From: CAYPPG01 sp964412555
GTDB taxonomy: Bacteria > Hinthialibacterota > Hinthialibacteria > Hinthialibacterales > Hinthialibacteraceae
NCBI GenBank assembly: GCA_964412555.1
Contig: CAYPPG010000006.1
Span: 124,001-188,000 of the forward strand
Reading direction: 5' to 3'
DNA length: 64,000 bases
Under the pieces are notes generated by a model. That model saw only the letters and a program-made list of their open reading frames with translations. It was not told where the DNA came from and made no database searches. This document shows, in pieces, positions 1 to 12,900 of the stretch. Position 1 is the stretch's first letter. Every line of letters starts with the position of its first letter. The translations under genes and the position numbers were made by a program.

Positions 1-1
1 G

Positions 2-628
2 GTGACTGCGTTCATTTATTGTGGGTTGGGTGCCCGGCCTTTCTGGTTGACGGCGATTTTGGCACCGCGATTTTTGGCGTCCGCTTTTGCCGCCGGTCCT
101 GCCATGTTGATTTTGTTGTGCATGGTTGTGCGCAAATTCACAAAATTCGATCCGGGCCGGGAACCGATTCAGGCATTGGCCACGATTGTCACCTATGCGA
201 TGGCGGCGAATATCTTCTTTGTATTGCTGGAATTGTTTACAGCGCTTTATAGTGCGATGCCGGAACATACGATTCATTTCCGGTATCTCTTCTTCGGTAT
301 CGGTGGAGCGAAGGCTCTGGTGCCGTGGATGTGGATTTGTGAGATTCTTGGAATCGCCTCATTAATTGTCTTGCTGGTTCCGAAATTCCGCCGGAATGAA
401 ACGATCTTAGTTGTAGCCTGTATCGGGGTGTTTGTTTCCCTGTGGATTGATAAAGGATTGGCGATGGTCGTCGCCGGATTTGTACCATCTCCGCTCGGAG
501 ATGTGACCGAATACGCCCCCACATTCCCCGAGTTGATGATATCTGCCGCGATTTACGCTTTTGGATTTCTGTTAATTACGGTTTTCTATAAAATTGCGCT
601 TTCGGTTCGGAAAGAATTGCAGAACTGA
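2..628 (+). CDS. NrfD/PsrC-family membrane subunit (DsrP/HmeB-like), 5' end outside window
   Basis: Integral-membrane quinone-interacting subunit of a multi-haem/FeS respiratory complex of the NrfD-PsrC family. The visible 208 residues contain about six hydrophobic segments. Two stretches fit DsrP/HmeB-type members: ARPFWLTAILAPRFLASAF near the start, and GFVPSPLGDVTEY followed by PTFPE near residue 160. Such proteins usually have about 10 membrane segments and 380-430 residues, so the gene must begin upstream of the window; the GTG at position 2 is only the first start codon available. The partner cytochrome and iron-sulphur subunits would lie upstream and cannot be seen. A terminator hairpin follows at 661-695, so this is probably the last gene of its operon. 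The family call is firm; the exact complex (Dsr, Hmc or alternative complex III type) is not. Confidence 0.85.
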   Translation: MTAFIYCGLGARPFWLTAILAPRFLASAFAAGPAMLILLCMVVRKFTKFDPGREPIQALATIVTYAMAANIFFVLLELFTALYSAMPEHTIHFRYLFFGIGGAKALVPWMWICEILGIASLIVLLVPKFRRNETILVVACIGVFVSLWIDKGLAMVVAGFVPSPLGDVTEYAPTFPELMISAAIYAFGFLLITVFYKIALSVRKELQN

Positions 629-660
629 AAGATATATTTTCGTTAAAAATGGTATCTTCA

Positions 661-695
661 AGATGGGTTGTCTGTTAGAGGTAACCCATCTTTTT
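661..695 (+). terminator. Rho-independent terminator after the NrfD-like gene
   Basis: A perfect 9-bp stem, AGATGGGTT at 661-669 and AACCCATCT at 683-691, with a 13-nt loop, leads into a run of T (691-695). It lies 33 bp after the stop codon of the membrane subunit and well ahead of the RBS of the next gene. Confidence 0.85.
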
Positions 696-835
696 CTGTT
701 CATCTCCTCGCAACATTTTCATTCGAACTTTCCTTTCGATATCCGTTGATTTCCTCTCTTTTTAATTGTGTGCGAAACAGAACATGTTTTTATGCGTATT
801 ATCAAGATAACCTTTTTCCAAAGGAGAACCGAATC

Positions 836-2893
836 ATGAAGAAGTATTTTATAATGGCGATGATCTGTTTTGGGATAAATCTTTATGCTCAAGAGGACAC
901 GATCAATCAGATTTATCAAACCATGCGGAATGGGGAATTAACCACTGCCGAGAGTATGGCGAAAGAACTCATCGAGAAGAATCCGGAAAGACCGGATGCG
1001 TATCATGTGCTGGGGCGGATCTATCATGCGCAGAAACGTTATGAAGAGTCGATCCGGACGCTGGAGAAATCTCTTTCTTTTCAACGGCAGCCGACGTGGA
1101 TGATCGGTTGGAGTTATACGTTTCTCGGATTCGATTACAAGGAAATGGGGGAAAAAGAAAAAGCAGTAGAATTCCTGCAGAAGGCGATCCAATTGAATGC
1201 GACACGAAATTGTGTCAACGCAGCGGCGGGGGCGTTGCGGGAATTAGGAGTCAAGATCGAGCCGGAAATTCAACAATATCGATTGAGTATGGAGGGGGAA
1301 AAGGCTCCCACTTTTGAACTGACGGATGTTTATGGGCAGACACATCGATTGGAGGATTATGCGGGATTGCCGATGGTCGTTCATATCGGAGCGACTTGGT
1401 GCGGCGGATGCCAGCAAGAGGCGGAATGGATGGAACGGCTGGCGGAAACCTTTCTGCCAAAAGGCGTTGTTTTCATGACCTTGTGTCCGGGGGAGAATGA
1501 AGCCGCGGTGATGGATTATCTCAAACATTATCGTTCAAAAGGAATCGGGCTGATCGATTTTCGGTACGAAGTTTCGCGACAGCAGTTTCGTGCGCCGGGA
1601 TGGCCGGTGACGATGGTAATCGGGGCGGATGGGACGGTGGTGTATCACAATATCGGTGCGTCACGGGACGATGGCAAGATTCGAGAAATTCTTCAAGAAC
1701 AGACAATGGATTTGGATGTGGAAAGAGTAGAAGGGAAGGTGAAACCATACTGCAAAGATGGAGTTTGTTATCTGCCGATCGAGCGGCGCAGTGGTCCGCC
1801 GGGTGATTGGGATTATCTGCCCCGTACCGCTTTCGATGGAGAGAACCGGTTATGGGTGACATTTACGTCCAATCGAGACGGAGATAACAATGTTTACCTA
1901 CGTTGTTATGAAAAGGGCGGGAAGAAAAACGATTTGTGCGTGACACAAACCATTGCCGATGATTATTCATCCGATATCGCTATTACCGGCAATGGAACCA
2001 TTTGGCTGACGTGGGTTTCCGACCGTGAAGGAAAATATGATATCTATTGTCGAACGTATCGCGAGGGTGATTGGTCGAAAGAGTTGCGTATAAGCCGTTC
2101 GGAAGATGATGCCTTTCGGCCGCGTCTTGCGATTGCCGACAGCGGTGATGTGTGGGTGACCTATTACAAATGGAACCGACAGTTCAACGACATTTCTCGT
2201 GACCGCGATTTATTCGCCCGCTATTTTGACGGCAGCAATTGGAGTAAAGAATTCGAGGTCAGCCCCCCTGAACCGAAGGTGGAAGACCATACCGATCCAG
2301 CCATTGTAATCGATTCGGAAAACAAAGCCTGGATTGCTTGGAGTTACGATTATCATCCGCAACTTTTTGACAAACCGTTGGATACCGACCAACCGAGTAT
2401 TTTTATCCGGAGACTCGGCTCGACCGGGCCGGAAGGAGATTACCGGCTTATTGGTACACGACGGCAATCTCTACATGCGGTGGATTTGTTCCCCTCTTTG
2501 GCGCTGGGGCCAAAAAATGAATTGTGGTGTGCATGGGACGCATTTATGAGGAATGGCCGGTCAATATTGGTGAGCTGCAGGGAACCGGAAACGAATATGT
2601 TCGGACCGGAGATGCGAGTCTCGCAAGCAGGAGAACTTGTTTCCACCCCCTCGATATGCGTGGACGGAGAAGGAACACCAATCGTTGTTTGGTCGCAGTG
2701 GGATAAGGAAAAATGGTCGATTTTTGGCAGCCGGTATGAGAATGAGCGCTGGGGAAAAGCGGTGGAAATTATCGGTGGACAAGAGAATCGCCGGAATGTG
2801 CAGGCTTTGGTTGATGGAGAGAAGCGTGTTTGGGTAGTATGCGAAAGCCAAGCGGGTGTCAATACACAGTTGATTATTCGGAAAATGGAATGA
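836..2893 (+). CDS. Secreted TPR / thioredoxin-like / beta-propeller fusion protein
   Basis: Exported 685-aa protein. Residues 1-18 form a signal peptide ending in LYA. Residues about 20-130 hold two or three TPR-like helical hairpins. Residues about 155-300 form a redoxin/thioredoxin-like domain with a WCGGC active site near residue 188 and a downstream WPVT cis-Pro segment. The rest (about 330-685) consists of repeats of the form D-x-x-x-W-x-x-W/Y with IWLTWVSD, VWVTYYKW, AWIAWSYD, LWCAWDAF and VWVVCES, typical of a six- or seven-bladed propeller. The start ATG at 836 has an AAGGAG RBS at 821-826; an upstream in-frame TTG at 668 would place the start inside the terminator and is rejected. 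Likely a periplasmic or cell-surface thiol-disulphide protein, substrate unknown. I do not know this exact fusion as a named family. Confidence 0.8.
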   Translation: MKKYFIMAMICFGINLYAQEDTINQIYQTMRNGELTTAESMAKELIEKNPERPDAYHVLGRIYHAQKRYEESIRTLEKSLSFQRQPTWMIGWSYTFLGFDYKEMGEKEKAVEFLQKAIQLNATRNCVNAAAGALRELGVKIEPEIQQYRLSMEGEKAPTFELTDVYGQTHRLEDYAGLPMVVHIGATWCGGCQQEAEWMERLAETFLPKGVVFMTLCPGENEAAVMDYLKHYRSKGIGLIDFRYEVSRQQFRAPGWPVTMVIGADGTVVYHNIGASRDDGKIREILQEQTMDLDVERVEGKVKPYCKDGVCYLPIERRSGPPGDWDYLPRTAFDGENRLWVTFTSNRDGDNNVYLRCYEKGGKKNDLCVTQTIADDYSSDIAITGNGTIWLTWVSDREGKYDIYCRTYREGDWSKELRISRSEDDAFRPRLAIADSGDVWVTYYKWNRQFNDISRDRDLFARYFDGSNWSKEFEVSPPEPKVEDHTDPAIVIDSENKAWIAWSYDYHPQLFDKPLDTDQPSIFIRRLGSTGPEGDYRLIGTRRQSLHAVDLFPSLALGPKNELWCAWDAFMRNGRSILVSCREPETNMFGPEMRVSQAGELVSTPSICVDGEGTPIVVWSQWDKEKWSIFGSRYENERWGKAVEIIGGQENRRNVQALVDGEKRVWVVCESQAGVNTQLIIRKME

Positions 2894-2903
2894 GTGCGAG
2901 TTA

Positions 2904-2936
2904 TTGACTTTTGTTCATATTGTTGGAGTATATAAT
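2904..2936 (+). promoter_or_regulatory. Possible sigma-70-type promoter for the DUF3365-like lipoprotein
   Basis: TTGACT at 2904-2909 is followed by overlapping TATATA/TATAAT boxes at 2929-2936, giving a 19-21 bp spacer, longer than ideal. It lies about 70-100 bp upstream of the start codon in an intergenic gap. Confidence 0.35.
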
Positions 2937-3002
2937 GTTCTTGTATGAAAACGGTATTTTGAAGTCAATATTTGATGTTCTTTGAGAATAGGAAGAACAA
3001 CC

Positions 3003-3617
3003 ATGAAAAGAGAATTCCGATCAACACAAAAATTTGCTCCGGTTATCTGTGCTGTTTTGCTCTTCCCATTACTTTTATTGTTGGGTAATTGTGGAAGCGA
3101 GCCATCACAAGAAGAAATCAATAAAGTACTTTTAAGCAAAAGTAAAAGTATTGCCCAGGAATTTGCATCGACGCTGAAGTCGGAATTGCAGCAAGCGTTA
3201 CAGAAAAGTGGTCCAGTGGGAGCGATTGAAGTGTGTAAAAAAGTGTCAGTCAAAACGGAGGAGAAATTTCAAGAACAATATCCGGATATCGTGCGATTAC
3301 GGCGAATCAGTTTGAAAACACGAAATCCGGAGATTCATACTCCCACTCCCGAGGAAAAAAAGTGGTTGGAAGAAACATCGTTTGTGATGCAAGGAGGAAG
3401 TAAGCCAGTGGCAGGAATTTTGGGGGGAGAGGAAAAGAAAACCGTTTTGCTGCCGATAGTAATTAAAGAGGGAGTGTGTTTGATGTGCCATGGGCCAAAA
3501 GATATGTTGGATGAGCAACTAATAGAGGCGCTACAAAAACATTATCCAAATGATCAAGCGACGGGTTATCAAATCGGCGATCTTCGGGGGGCCATATCCA
3601 TCCAGTGGCAATTGTAA
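3003..3617 (+). CDS. Lipoprotein with haem-binding DUF3365 (Tll0287-like) domain
   Basis: 204-aa exported protein. The N-terminus is basic followed by a hydrophobic stretch ending LLLLLGNC; the Cys is a plausible lipidation site although Asn at -1 is atypical. The body matches the DUF3365/Tll0287-like pattern: GPVGAIEVCKKVSVK near residue 75, a RRISLKTRNPE motif, and CLMCHGPKD near residue 160, a CxxCH c-type haem motif. Members act as redox or sensory haem proteins in the periplasm. The ATG at 3003 is preferred over an upstream in-frame ATG at 2982 because it begins the basic-hydrophobic signal. It stands alone between a possible promoter and a 350-bp gap. Family confident, partner unknown. 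Confidence 0.8.
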   Translation: MKREFRSTQKFAPVICAVLLFPLLLLLGNCGSEPSQEEINKVLLSKSKSIAQEFASTLKSELQQALQKSGPVGAIEVCKKVSVKTEEKFQEQYPDIVRLRRISLKTRNPEIHTPTPEEKKWLEETSFVMQGGSKPVAGILGGEEKKTVLLPIVIKEGVCLMCHGPKDMLDEQLIEALQKHYPNDQATGYQIGDLRGAISIQWQL

Positions 3618-3968
3618 AAGTACCCATGACGTAATAATAACAAAAAGCAGCATGTAGATTTGCTGTGAAATGCGTATAGTATAATTATTTGCAACAGTGT
3701 AGCAAAAAGCATCTTGTTGCTGTAAAATTATACACTGAAATTCATAATTCGGTTGAAAGGATTCTCAAAAATGATACAATGAATTTTCAGAATTGATAAA
3801 ATGGAATGTTCTATTCATCTATCCATTGTAAAATCAATAGGTTAAGATTTTAGCGGTTGTGTGAATTCGTCTGATTTTTGGAATATTATTTGCTATTTAC
3901 ATTTCTTTAAGCCTTTTCGCTTGTGTATTGAGAATTGAAGAGAAGATTGTTTCTTCAGGAGTTGTGTG
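3618..3968 (+). other. AT-rich intergenic region before the giant surface protein
   Basis: About 350 bases without a convincing ORF. It is AT-rich, holds several TATAAT-like words (for example near 3680) and an imperfect inverted repeat around AGCAAAAAGCATC near 3701-3725. It presumably carries the promoter and leader of the giant gene. A CAGGAG ribosome-binding site at 3955-3960 lies just before the ATG at 3969. Confidence 0.5.
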
Positions 3969-6900
3969 ATGAGCATTCAGTTTCAACAAAAAGTTTCGAA
4001 TAGAGTACTTTTTTTCTTGCAGGCTTCGATTCAGGAATTGCTGTTGTTTCGCAATTATTTCTACCTGTTTTTCTTTCTTTGTGTTGCAACTATATACGGA
4101 TATGGGCAAAACATATACACGATTGCCGGGAATGGAAGGCCCGGGTATTCCGGCGATGGAGGCACGGCGATCCAAGCCCAATTGTTCAAACCTTTTGATA
4201 TTGCCCTGGATGAAGAGGAAAACTTATATATCGCCGATTCTCACAACCACCGAATCCGAAAAATTGGAATTGATGGGACCATTACAACAGTCGCCGGTAA
4301 AGGGAGTCCTGGATTTTCCGGAGATGGCGGGCCGGCAACGGAAGCGAAATTATTTTACCCGAATAGTGTATATCCGGATGAAGAAGGGAATCTTTATATT
4401 GCCGATTCTTTCAATAACCGTATTCGGAAGGTAGATTCCTCGGGAATCATCACGACGATAGCGGGAACGGGGTGGATCGGATTTTCTGGGGATAACGGTC
4501 CGGCGACGCAAGCCACTTTATTTTTTCCATTGCGGATCACCGGTGATGCAAACGGGAATCTTTATTTTGCGGATTCCAGCAATGATGTGATTCGAAAGAT
4601 CGATACAAACGGAATCATCACCACGGTTGCCGGGATCGGCCGGTCCGGTTATTCGGGTGATGGAGGCGTGGCGAAACAGGCTCGTTTGAAAAAACCAATG
4701 GGGATTTGCCTGGATGGAGAGGGAAATCTTTATATTGCGGATACTGGAAATGAGGTCATCCGAAAAGTCGATACTCAGGGAGTGATAACGACTATTGTCG
4801 ATGAATTTCGATTGCAGAATGATCATGATGAAGATGATGACGAAAACTCTGTAGCAGAAAAGGTCCATGATGATCATGGCCGAAAAGAACATTTGCAATT
4901 TCCAACCGGAATATTTGTCGATGCCTTGAACAATCTTTTTATTGCCGATTCATTCAACCATCGAATCCTAAAAAGGGATAATCAGGGGAAAATCAGCCGA
5001 ATCGCTGGAAACGATGAACAAGATTTTGAGGGGGATGGAGATTTAGCGGTATTAGCTCAATTGCATAATCCGCGTGGAATTGCCGGGGATTCGGAAGGGA
5101 ATATTTATATCGCGGATCGAAATAACAACCGGGTTCGGATGATTGGGGTGAATATCTCTGTAGAAGCCGGTTCTCAGCGGCAAACGTATGTCAATAATCC
5201 GATTCAATTGTTTGGCGAAGTGGAGGGGGGAACAGGACAATATGGGATTGAATGGTCGGTGGTTGAGGGGCCGAATCATGATGTGAATCAGTTTTCTGAA
5301 ACAAATGTCTTAGAACCTCTATTTACTCCAACGATTGCCGGAACCTATATTTTGCGATTGTCGGTAACCGACGGTTTACAGCCGGCTGTGGTCGATACCA
5401 TGGAAGTGAATGTGTATGATTTGCTGACGGTTTCCATTCATGTCAACGATCAACTCTATTTGGTGGGGGATTCAATCCTTCTCGATAGTGGAAGCGAGGG
5501 AGGGACCGGAGAAAACCGGTATAGTTGGTCGATTCTTTCCGGCCCGGATTTGTCGTTGAATCAGTTTTCTTCTTCAGCCGAAGATTCAACATTTACGCCG
5601 AGCAAGGCGGGGACGTATGTTCTTCAAGTGAGTGTAAGTGACGGATTACAGCCACCGGTTCGAGAGCAGATCAGTGTACAGGTATACAATACGATCACTG
5701 TCAGTGCCGGCAATGAACAGGTTACCATCATGAATCGGCCTATCTCTCTCGATGGAGAAGCGAGTGGTGGCGATGGAACATTTACTTATAGTTGGACAGT
5801 GCAATCGGGACCGGATCGGAATCAATCTCAATTTTCTTCCGCTTCCATCGAGGATCCTGTATTTACACCGACGAAACCGGGTGTGTATGTTCTCCAATTG
5901 TCGATTACGGATGGATTGCAGACTTGGGTTTCGTCTTCTGTAACCATCACGGTTTATTCGGCATTGACGGTCGATGCAGGGGACGATCAAGAGACGTTTA
6001 TCGATCATTCCGTTACCCTTCAGGGGATCGCTGGAGGTGGAAGCGGCCATTATGATTATGAATGGACGATTCACTCAGGTCCCAATACGGATTGGGATCA
6101 GTTTTCCTTTGCAGGTGGTGAAGATGACTCGTCTGCGAATGAAGTTCCGGAGACCATCAAGATTATCGGTACAATTCGTGATTTCCGGAAATCTCATCCT
6201 GATTTCCAATCGTTTACCGGCAATCAAGTCGATGCAAATCTCGTAGAATCAGAAATCGGCAATGACCGGACACCGGTTTTTAATCTCGACAAAGAAAATG
6301 GAAAAATCACGTCGGCGGAGACATTTTATCAGTGGTATCACGACGACACTGATGTAAACCGATCCAAAGAATATGAAATGGAATTAAGCCGGGTGCCCGA
6401 TTCTTCCGACGATGATCCCATATATACAATTGAGTTTAATAAATTTTTCCCCATTGACAATCAATTATTTGGAAATGACGGCAACAATCATAATTTTCAT
6501 TTCACCTATGAATTTCACACTCAATTTGTGTATCGGGGACCGCAAGAATTTCGTTTTTCCGGCGACGACGATGTTTGGGTTTTTGTGAACGATCAGCTGG
6601 CGCTCGATTTGGGAGGGCCGCATCCGGAACTCAGCGGTTCATTCAATACGGGGGATTTGGGATTGACCGTTGGCGAAACGTATCCATTGGATTTCTTCTT
6701 TGCGGAACGGCATACCGATAAATCGCGATTCCGATTGCAAACCGGCTTGATTTTGGGCAATGCACCCCCACCGGTTCCAACGGAATTACCGCAAGTCGTA
6801 TTTACTCCAAAAGCAAGCGGGAACTATATCCTGAATTTAGTGGTCAATGACGGTGTTCAGGCGCCGGTAAATGATAAGGTTGAAATTACTGTATATGATT

Positions 6901-9900
6901 TTTTGGCGGCAGATGCCGGAGAAGATCGAAGTTCATATGTCAACAATTCCATTGCCTTGAACGGTGATGCAACGGGAGGGAGTGGAACCTTCTCGTATGA
7001 GTGGTCGATTGTTGAAGGGCCGAATACCGATCCTGCTCAATTTTCTGACCTGAATGTGCAATATCCGATTTTTACACCTACTCTACCAGGAACATACACT
7101 TTACGGATTGAAGTGAACGACGGAATGCAGCCCCCGGTCGATGACACGGTAGAATTGACGGTTCATGAACTAATGACGGTCGATGCATCCGGTAGTGGAG
7201 ACGGAACTCAGGTTTCCGGTGGCGAATTGCTGACTTTTGTCGAGAATGCGGTTGAATTATCGAGCCAAGTCAGCGGCGGGAGTGGAAATAACACTTATGA
7301 ATGGTCGATTACTTCCGGACCGAGTCTTGATTTGAGCCAGTTTTCATCGGCAACGGCAGCGAATCCGATCTTCATTTCAACCGCTTCCGGGCGGTATATT
7401 GTGCAGGTAAGCGTCGATGACGGATTGCAGCCTCCCGTCAGTCAATCACTTGTCATCGAAGTGTATGGATTGATTTCAGTCAATGTGGGGGCGGATCGAA
7501 CTGGATTGATCAATAACTTGTATCCAATTGATGCGAAAGTGTCAGGCGGAAGTGGGAGCTATACCTATACTTGGGAAATTGTTTCCGGACCGAGTATGCA
7601 ACTTGGTCAATTTTCTTTATTGACAGAAGAAGATCCGGTTTTTGTTCCGCAAGCAGTCGGTGACTATGTTTTAAAATTGACTGTTTCAGATGGCATACAA
7701 CCACCGGCGAGTGATTTGTTGGTCTTGTCGGTGCATGATTTATTGCGAGTAAATGCAGGTGACGATGTAGCCACTGCGATTCTTCAACCGGTGGAATTGA
7801 ACGGTTCGGTAAATGGAGGTAGTGGGGATTATTCATATCAATGGAAAATCAAGAGCGGACCGAGTCACGATCCACAGCAGTTCTCTTCATTGACAGAGGC
7901 AAAACCGGTATTCACTCCGAAGAAATCGGGAACTTATGAGCTGGAATTTACGGTCGATGACGGGCTGCAAGAGCCTGTAAGTGATAGGGTGATTGTCACG
8001 GTTCATGATGTTTTGACGGTGGATGTCGGTGTCGATGTGGTAACCTTCGACAAAGAACCTGTTTCATTGAACGCCGAGGTGGAAGGCGGCAGCGGGGAAT
8101 ATGTTTACAATTGGTCTATTGAGGACGGCCCGGCGAGTGACCTTGAACAATTTTCCGATGTGAATGTAGAAGACCCGACTTTCACTCCTGACGAGTATGG
8201 AAAATATATTTTGAAGATATCGGTCGATGATGGCATTCAACCGTCCGCGACGGATTCAATTACTATCACTTCCCGTCAAACTTTGAATGTGGATATTGGA
8301 CCGGATTTGGCGACATATATTGAAAATCCGGTGTCGTTGACCAGCGATGTGGAGGGGGGAAGTGGTAATTTCAATTATCGATGGGACATTCTTTCCGGTC
8401 CGAATCGTGATGAGTCCCAGTTTTCTCTTGATGGAAGTGGATATGCAAACGAGGAATATCCCGAAACGATTACCTTGGTTGGAACGATCCGTGATTTGAA
8501 GGATTCACATCCCGATTTCCAAACGTTTACAGGCAATTCCGTCGATGCAGGTTTGGTAAAAGATACATTGGGTGAAGATGGAAAACCGGTGTTCAATTTA
8601 GACAAAGAAAATGGCAAGATCACGTCGGCGGATACGTTCTATCAGTGGTATCATGATGTTCCAGGAGTGAACGAGTCTACTGAATTTTCTATTGTATTGA
8701 CGCACGATCCCGATTCTCCTGACGATAATCCGATTTATTCGATTGATTACGACCAGTTTTTCCCGATTGACGGCCAATTATTCGGAAACCAAAACAGGAA
8801 TCATAATTTCCATTTCACATTCGAGTTCCATTCCAGTTTTGTGTATCATGGACCTCAGGAATTTACGTTTTCCGGCGATGACGACGTCTGGGTATTTATC
8901 GATAATCAATTGGCTCTCGATTTGGGCGGTCCCCATCCGGAATTGAGTGGAACGATCAACACCGGCGATTTGGGACTTGAGGTGGGTGAAACCTACCCGT
9001 TGGACTTTTTCTTTGCGGAGCGTCATACGACGCAGTCCCATTTCCGTATTCATTCCGGTCTTTTATTTGGTGAAAATTCTACACCCGATCCGTCTCTTCA
9101 GCCGGATGTAGTCTTTACTCCAACGGATGATGGTTTGTATGAAATTCAACTGACAGTCAATGACGGCAGCCAATCGACCGTTACCGATACAGTGCTCGTA
9201 ACGGTGCATGATTTACTTGCCGTCAATGCCGGTTCCGATCAAGTGATGACGCTTGGGAATCCGATTTCGCTGAACAGTCAACCGAGCGGTGGGACCGGCG
9301 AATATTCGTTTGAATGGAATATTGTGTCCGGTCCGAATACCGATACGGTTGCATTCTCTTCCACGACTGCAGAAGATCCGGAATTCTCACCGGCGGCTAT
9401 CGGTACTTATGAATTGCAAGTGACGGTAGATGATGGAATGCAGCCTCCTGTCAGTGATACTGTTTCCATCACAGTTCATGATGTGATTTCTGTTGAGATT
9501 ACCGACGGTGATGCTGCCGGAACGTTTTTGGATACGGTAGTCGGCGATGCAATTGTCCTGGATGCAGAGGTGAGTGGCGGCAGCGGCAATTATACCTATA
9601 CATGGGATATTACTTCAGGACCGGATGAGGATAACGGACAATTATCCTCTGCGACGGTGCAGAATCCTACATTTACTCCCACCGCCGCGGGAACGTATAC
9701 AATCGAATTGACGGTTGATGATGGTGTGCAGGCACCGGTGACGGTTACCTCGACGGTGCTTGTTTATGATCTTCTTTCCGTGAATGCCGGGAGCGATCGA
9801 ACGGCGTTTATTCTCGATCCGGTTTCGTTAAATGCGGAAGTTACAGGCGGATCGGGAGATTATTCCTATACCTGGGCTATCGCGTCAGGTCCCAATTCAG

Positions 9901-12900
9901 ATGAAAGCCAGTTTTCTGCAACGACGATCGAAGATCCAGTCTTTACTCCAAGCGCTGGAGGGATTTATGCGCTGGAGTTGACGGTTGCGGACGGTATTCA
10001 ACCGTCGGCGAGTGATACATTGTTAATTTCCGTTCGAAATGCCGTTACCGCCGATGCCGGACCGGATCGGGAAACCGTTGTGAACAATCCGATTTCCATT
10101 ACCGGAACTGCTGAAGGAGGAAGTGGAAATTATACGTTCGACTGGAATATATTGTCCGGTCCGAATACCGATCCTAGTCAGATTTCCATTGCTTCGAGCG
10201 GGAATCAAAATGACGGTCCACCGGAAACGATTACTCTCAGTGGCACCATCCGTGATTTTCAGGATTCGCATCCTGACTTTCAATATAAAGTTGCAACGGA
10301 AAAAGGGATTGTGCTTCCGCAGATTGGCGAAGATCGGAACCCGGTATTCGATTCATCGAAATCATTTCAAACAGTCACCACCGCTGAGAATTTCAATCAA
10401 TGGTACAACGATGTTCAAGATATCAATCAGGCGACGGATTATGAGGTCGTCTTGACGCTGGATCCGGATTCCTCACCGGCTAATCCGATTTATACCATCG
10501 ATGTCGATAACTTTTTCCCAATCGATGAGCAACTCTTTGGGAATGAAGGACGAAAACATAACTATCATTTCACTTTTGAAATTCATGCCCAATTTGTCTA
10601 CAACGGACCACAGGAATTCACCTTTTCCGGTGACGATGATGTATGGGTGTTTATTGACGATCAACTTGTGATCGATTTGGGCGGCGTTCATCCCGAACAG
10701 ACCGCTACTATCAATACCGGTGATTTAGGACTTACGGAAGGCGAAACCTATTCGTTCGATTTCTTCTTTGCCGAACGGCATACGGTGGCATCCCATTTTC
10801 GGATTACCTCCGGTTTGTTGTTCAGTGACGGGCAAACTCCTTATTCGCCGGATAATTCAACGATTACGTTTACTCCAACCGATGCGGGAGTGTATGTAGT
10901 CCAAATGAGTGTGGATGACGGGCATTATCCACCGGTGACCGATTCCTTGACCGTGACGGTTCCGGAGGCTTTATCCGTCGATGCCGGCCCGGATCAAGCG
11001 GTTTATCTGAATGAGCCTATCGATCTCGGTGTAACTGTGTCGGGGGGGACAGGCGATTACGAGTATGAGTGGGAAGTCATCTCGGGAGCGAATACCGCCG
11101 CCGGCCAATTGTCGTCAACGTCGATTCCCGATCCGGTGTTTACACCCACTGCAGCGGGAACGTATGAATTGAAGGTGACCGTCAATGATGGGATGCAGGA
11201 TCCCGAAAGCGATTCCGTGAATGTGACGGTGTACGAGCCTTTGGTTATCAGTGTCGATCCGGCGGGTATCGGAGGTGGTGCCGGTTCCGGAACCATCACA
11301 TTCGTAAACGAATCGATTGTGCTGGACGGGCAAGTTTCCGGTGGTAGTGGCGATTATTTTTATGAATGGTCGATACTTGACGGTCCGAATTCCAGTGATG
11401 GCCAATTTTCTTCCACGACGGTGGAAGACCCGACATTCACTCCGGCCGCACCAGGAACGTATACCATTGAATTGAACGTTTCAGACGGTGATCAATCTTC
11501 GGGCAGCATTACAATAACAGTCGATGTCTATGAAACCTTCACGGTGGATGCCGGTGCGAATCAGGTTACGTTTATTACCAATTCGGTCGCCTTGAATGGC
11601 ACTGTGAATGGGGGAAGTGGTAGTTATACCTATATGTGGTCGATTCTATCCGGACCTTCTTCCGATCAAAGCCAGATATCGCAATCCGATATCGAAGATC
11701 CGTTATTTACACCTGCTGCGGCGGGGACGTATACTTTGCAATTGACGGTCAACGACGATATCTTTTCACCGGTTAGTGATACGGTGACTGTAGTTGTTCA
11801 GGATTTTCTTTCGGTGGATGCAGGACCGAATCAAGAAAGTTATGTAACCAATCCTGTGACTTTAAACGGAACCGTCAGCGGAGGAAGCGGAGATTATACA
11901 GTTCAGTGGTCGATTGAATCCGGTGATGATACGAGTGTAAGCCAGTTTTCTGCAACGAATGTGGAGGATCCTGTGTTTACACCGACTCGTTCCGGTACGT
12001 ATATTCTTCAATGTACGGCAAGGGATGGCATTCAACCTTCGAAAAGTGATACGGTTACCTTGATCGTATATCCGTTGCTCGAAGTCCAAACAGACGAAGA
12101 CCAGCTCACGTATGTCAACAACGGAATCACTCTCGCAGTGGAAGCGAGTGGAGGAACGGGTGATTATGCATATTATTGGGAAATTGTAAGCAGACCTGAT
12201 GGCGATACGACACAACTAGACGCGCCGATACGCAAAACGTCTCCTAGTAAATTCACAAGCAATCCCCGAGGTGATACGAAACAATCGAACTCAGATACCA
12301 ATAATACAATTCAGTTCACTCCAAAATCCTCGGGTGTCTACGAATTGAGATTGACGGTCGAAGATGGAATGCAACCTCCTGCGAGTGATACTGTCATGGT
12401 GACTGTTCATGAATTATTGAGTGTTGATGCAGGAGAGGATCAAACCATCGATGTGGATTTGACTCTGCCTTTAGATGCTATGGTTCAGGGAGGCAGTGGG
12501 GATTATACCTATCATTGGGCCATCACTTCCGGACCCAGCCCGGATATTCAACAATTATCGTCGACAGAGATCGAGGATCCCGCTTTTACACCATCGGATC
12601 CCGGTCCTTATATCTTACAACTCACGGTCAATGATGGGATTCAACCACCGGTCAGCGATTCGGTAGCCATTACCGCCGAACTTCCGTTTCTTGTGGATGC
12701 GGGGGAAGATCAGATTGTCTTGGTGGAACAATTCATCGATCTAAATGGAACCATCGATGGAAATCCCGGAACGTATACCTATTTATGGGAGATTGTTACG
12801 GGCCCGGATGAGTCTGATGGACAGTTTTCATCTCCGTTGACGGAAGATCCTATTTTTCATCCGATTGCTGCCGGCGTCTATGAACTGAAACTGACGGTGA

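Noticed and set aside
668..835. Upstream extension of the TPR-thioredoxin gene from a TTG at 668
   Set aside because: It overlaps the terminator at 661-695, and a better ATG with an AAGGAG site and signal peptide lies at 836.
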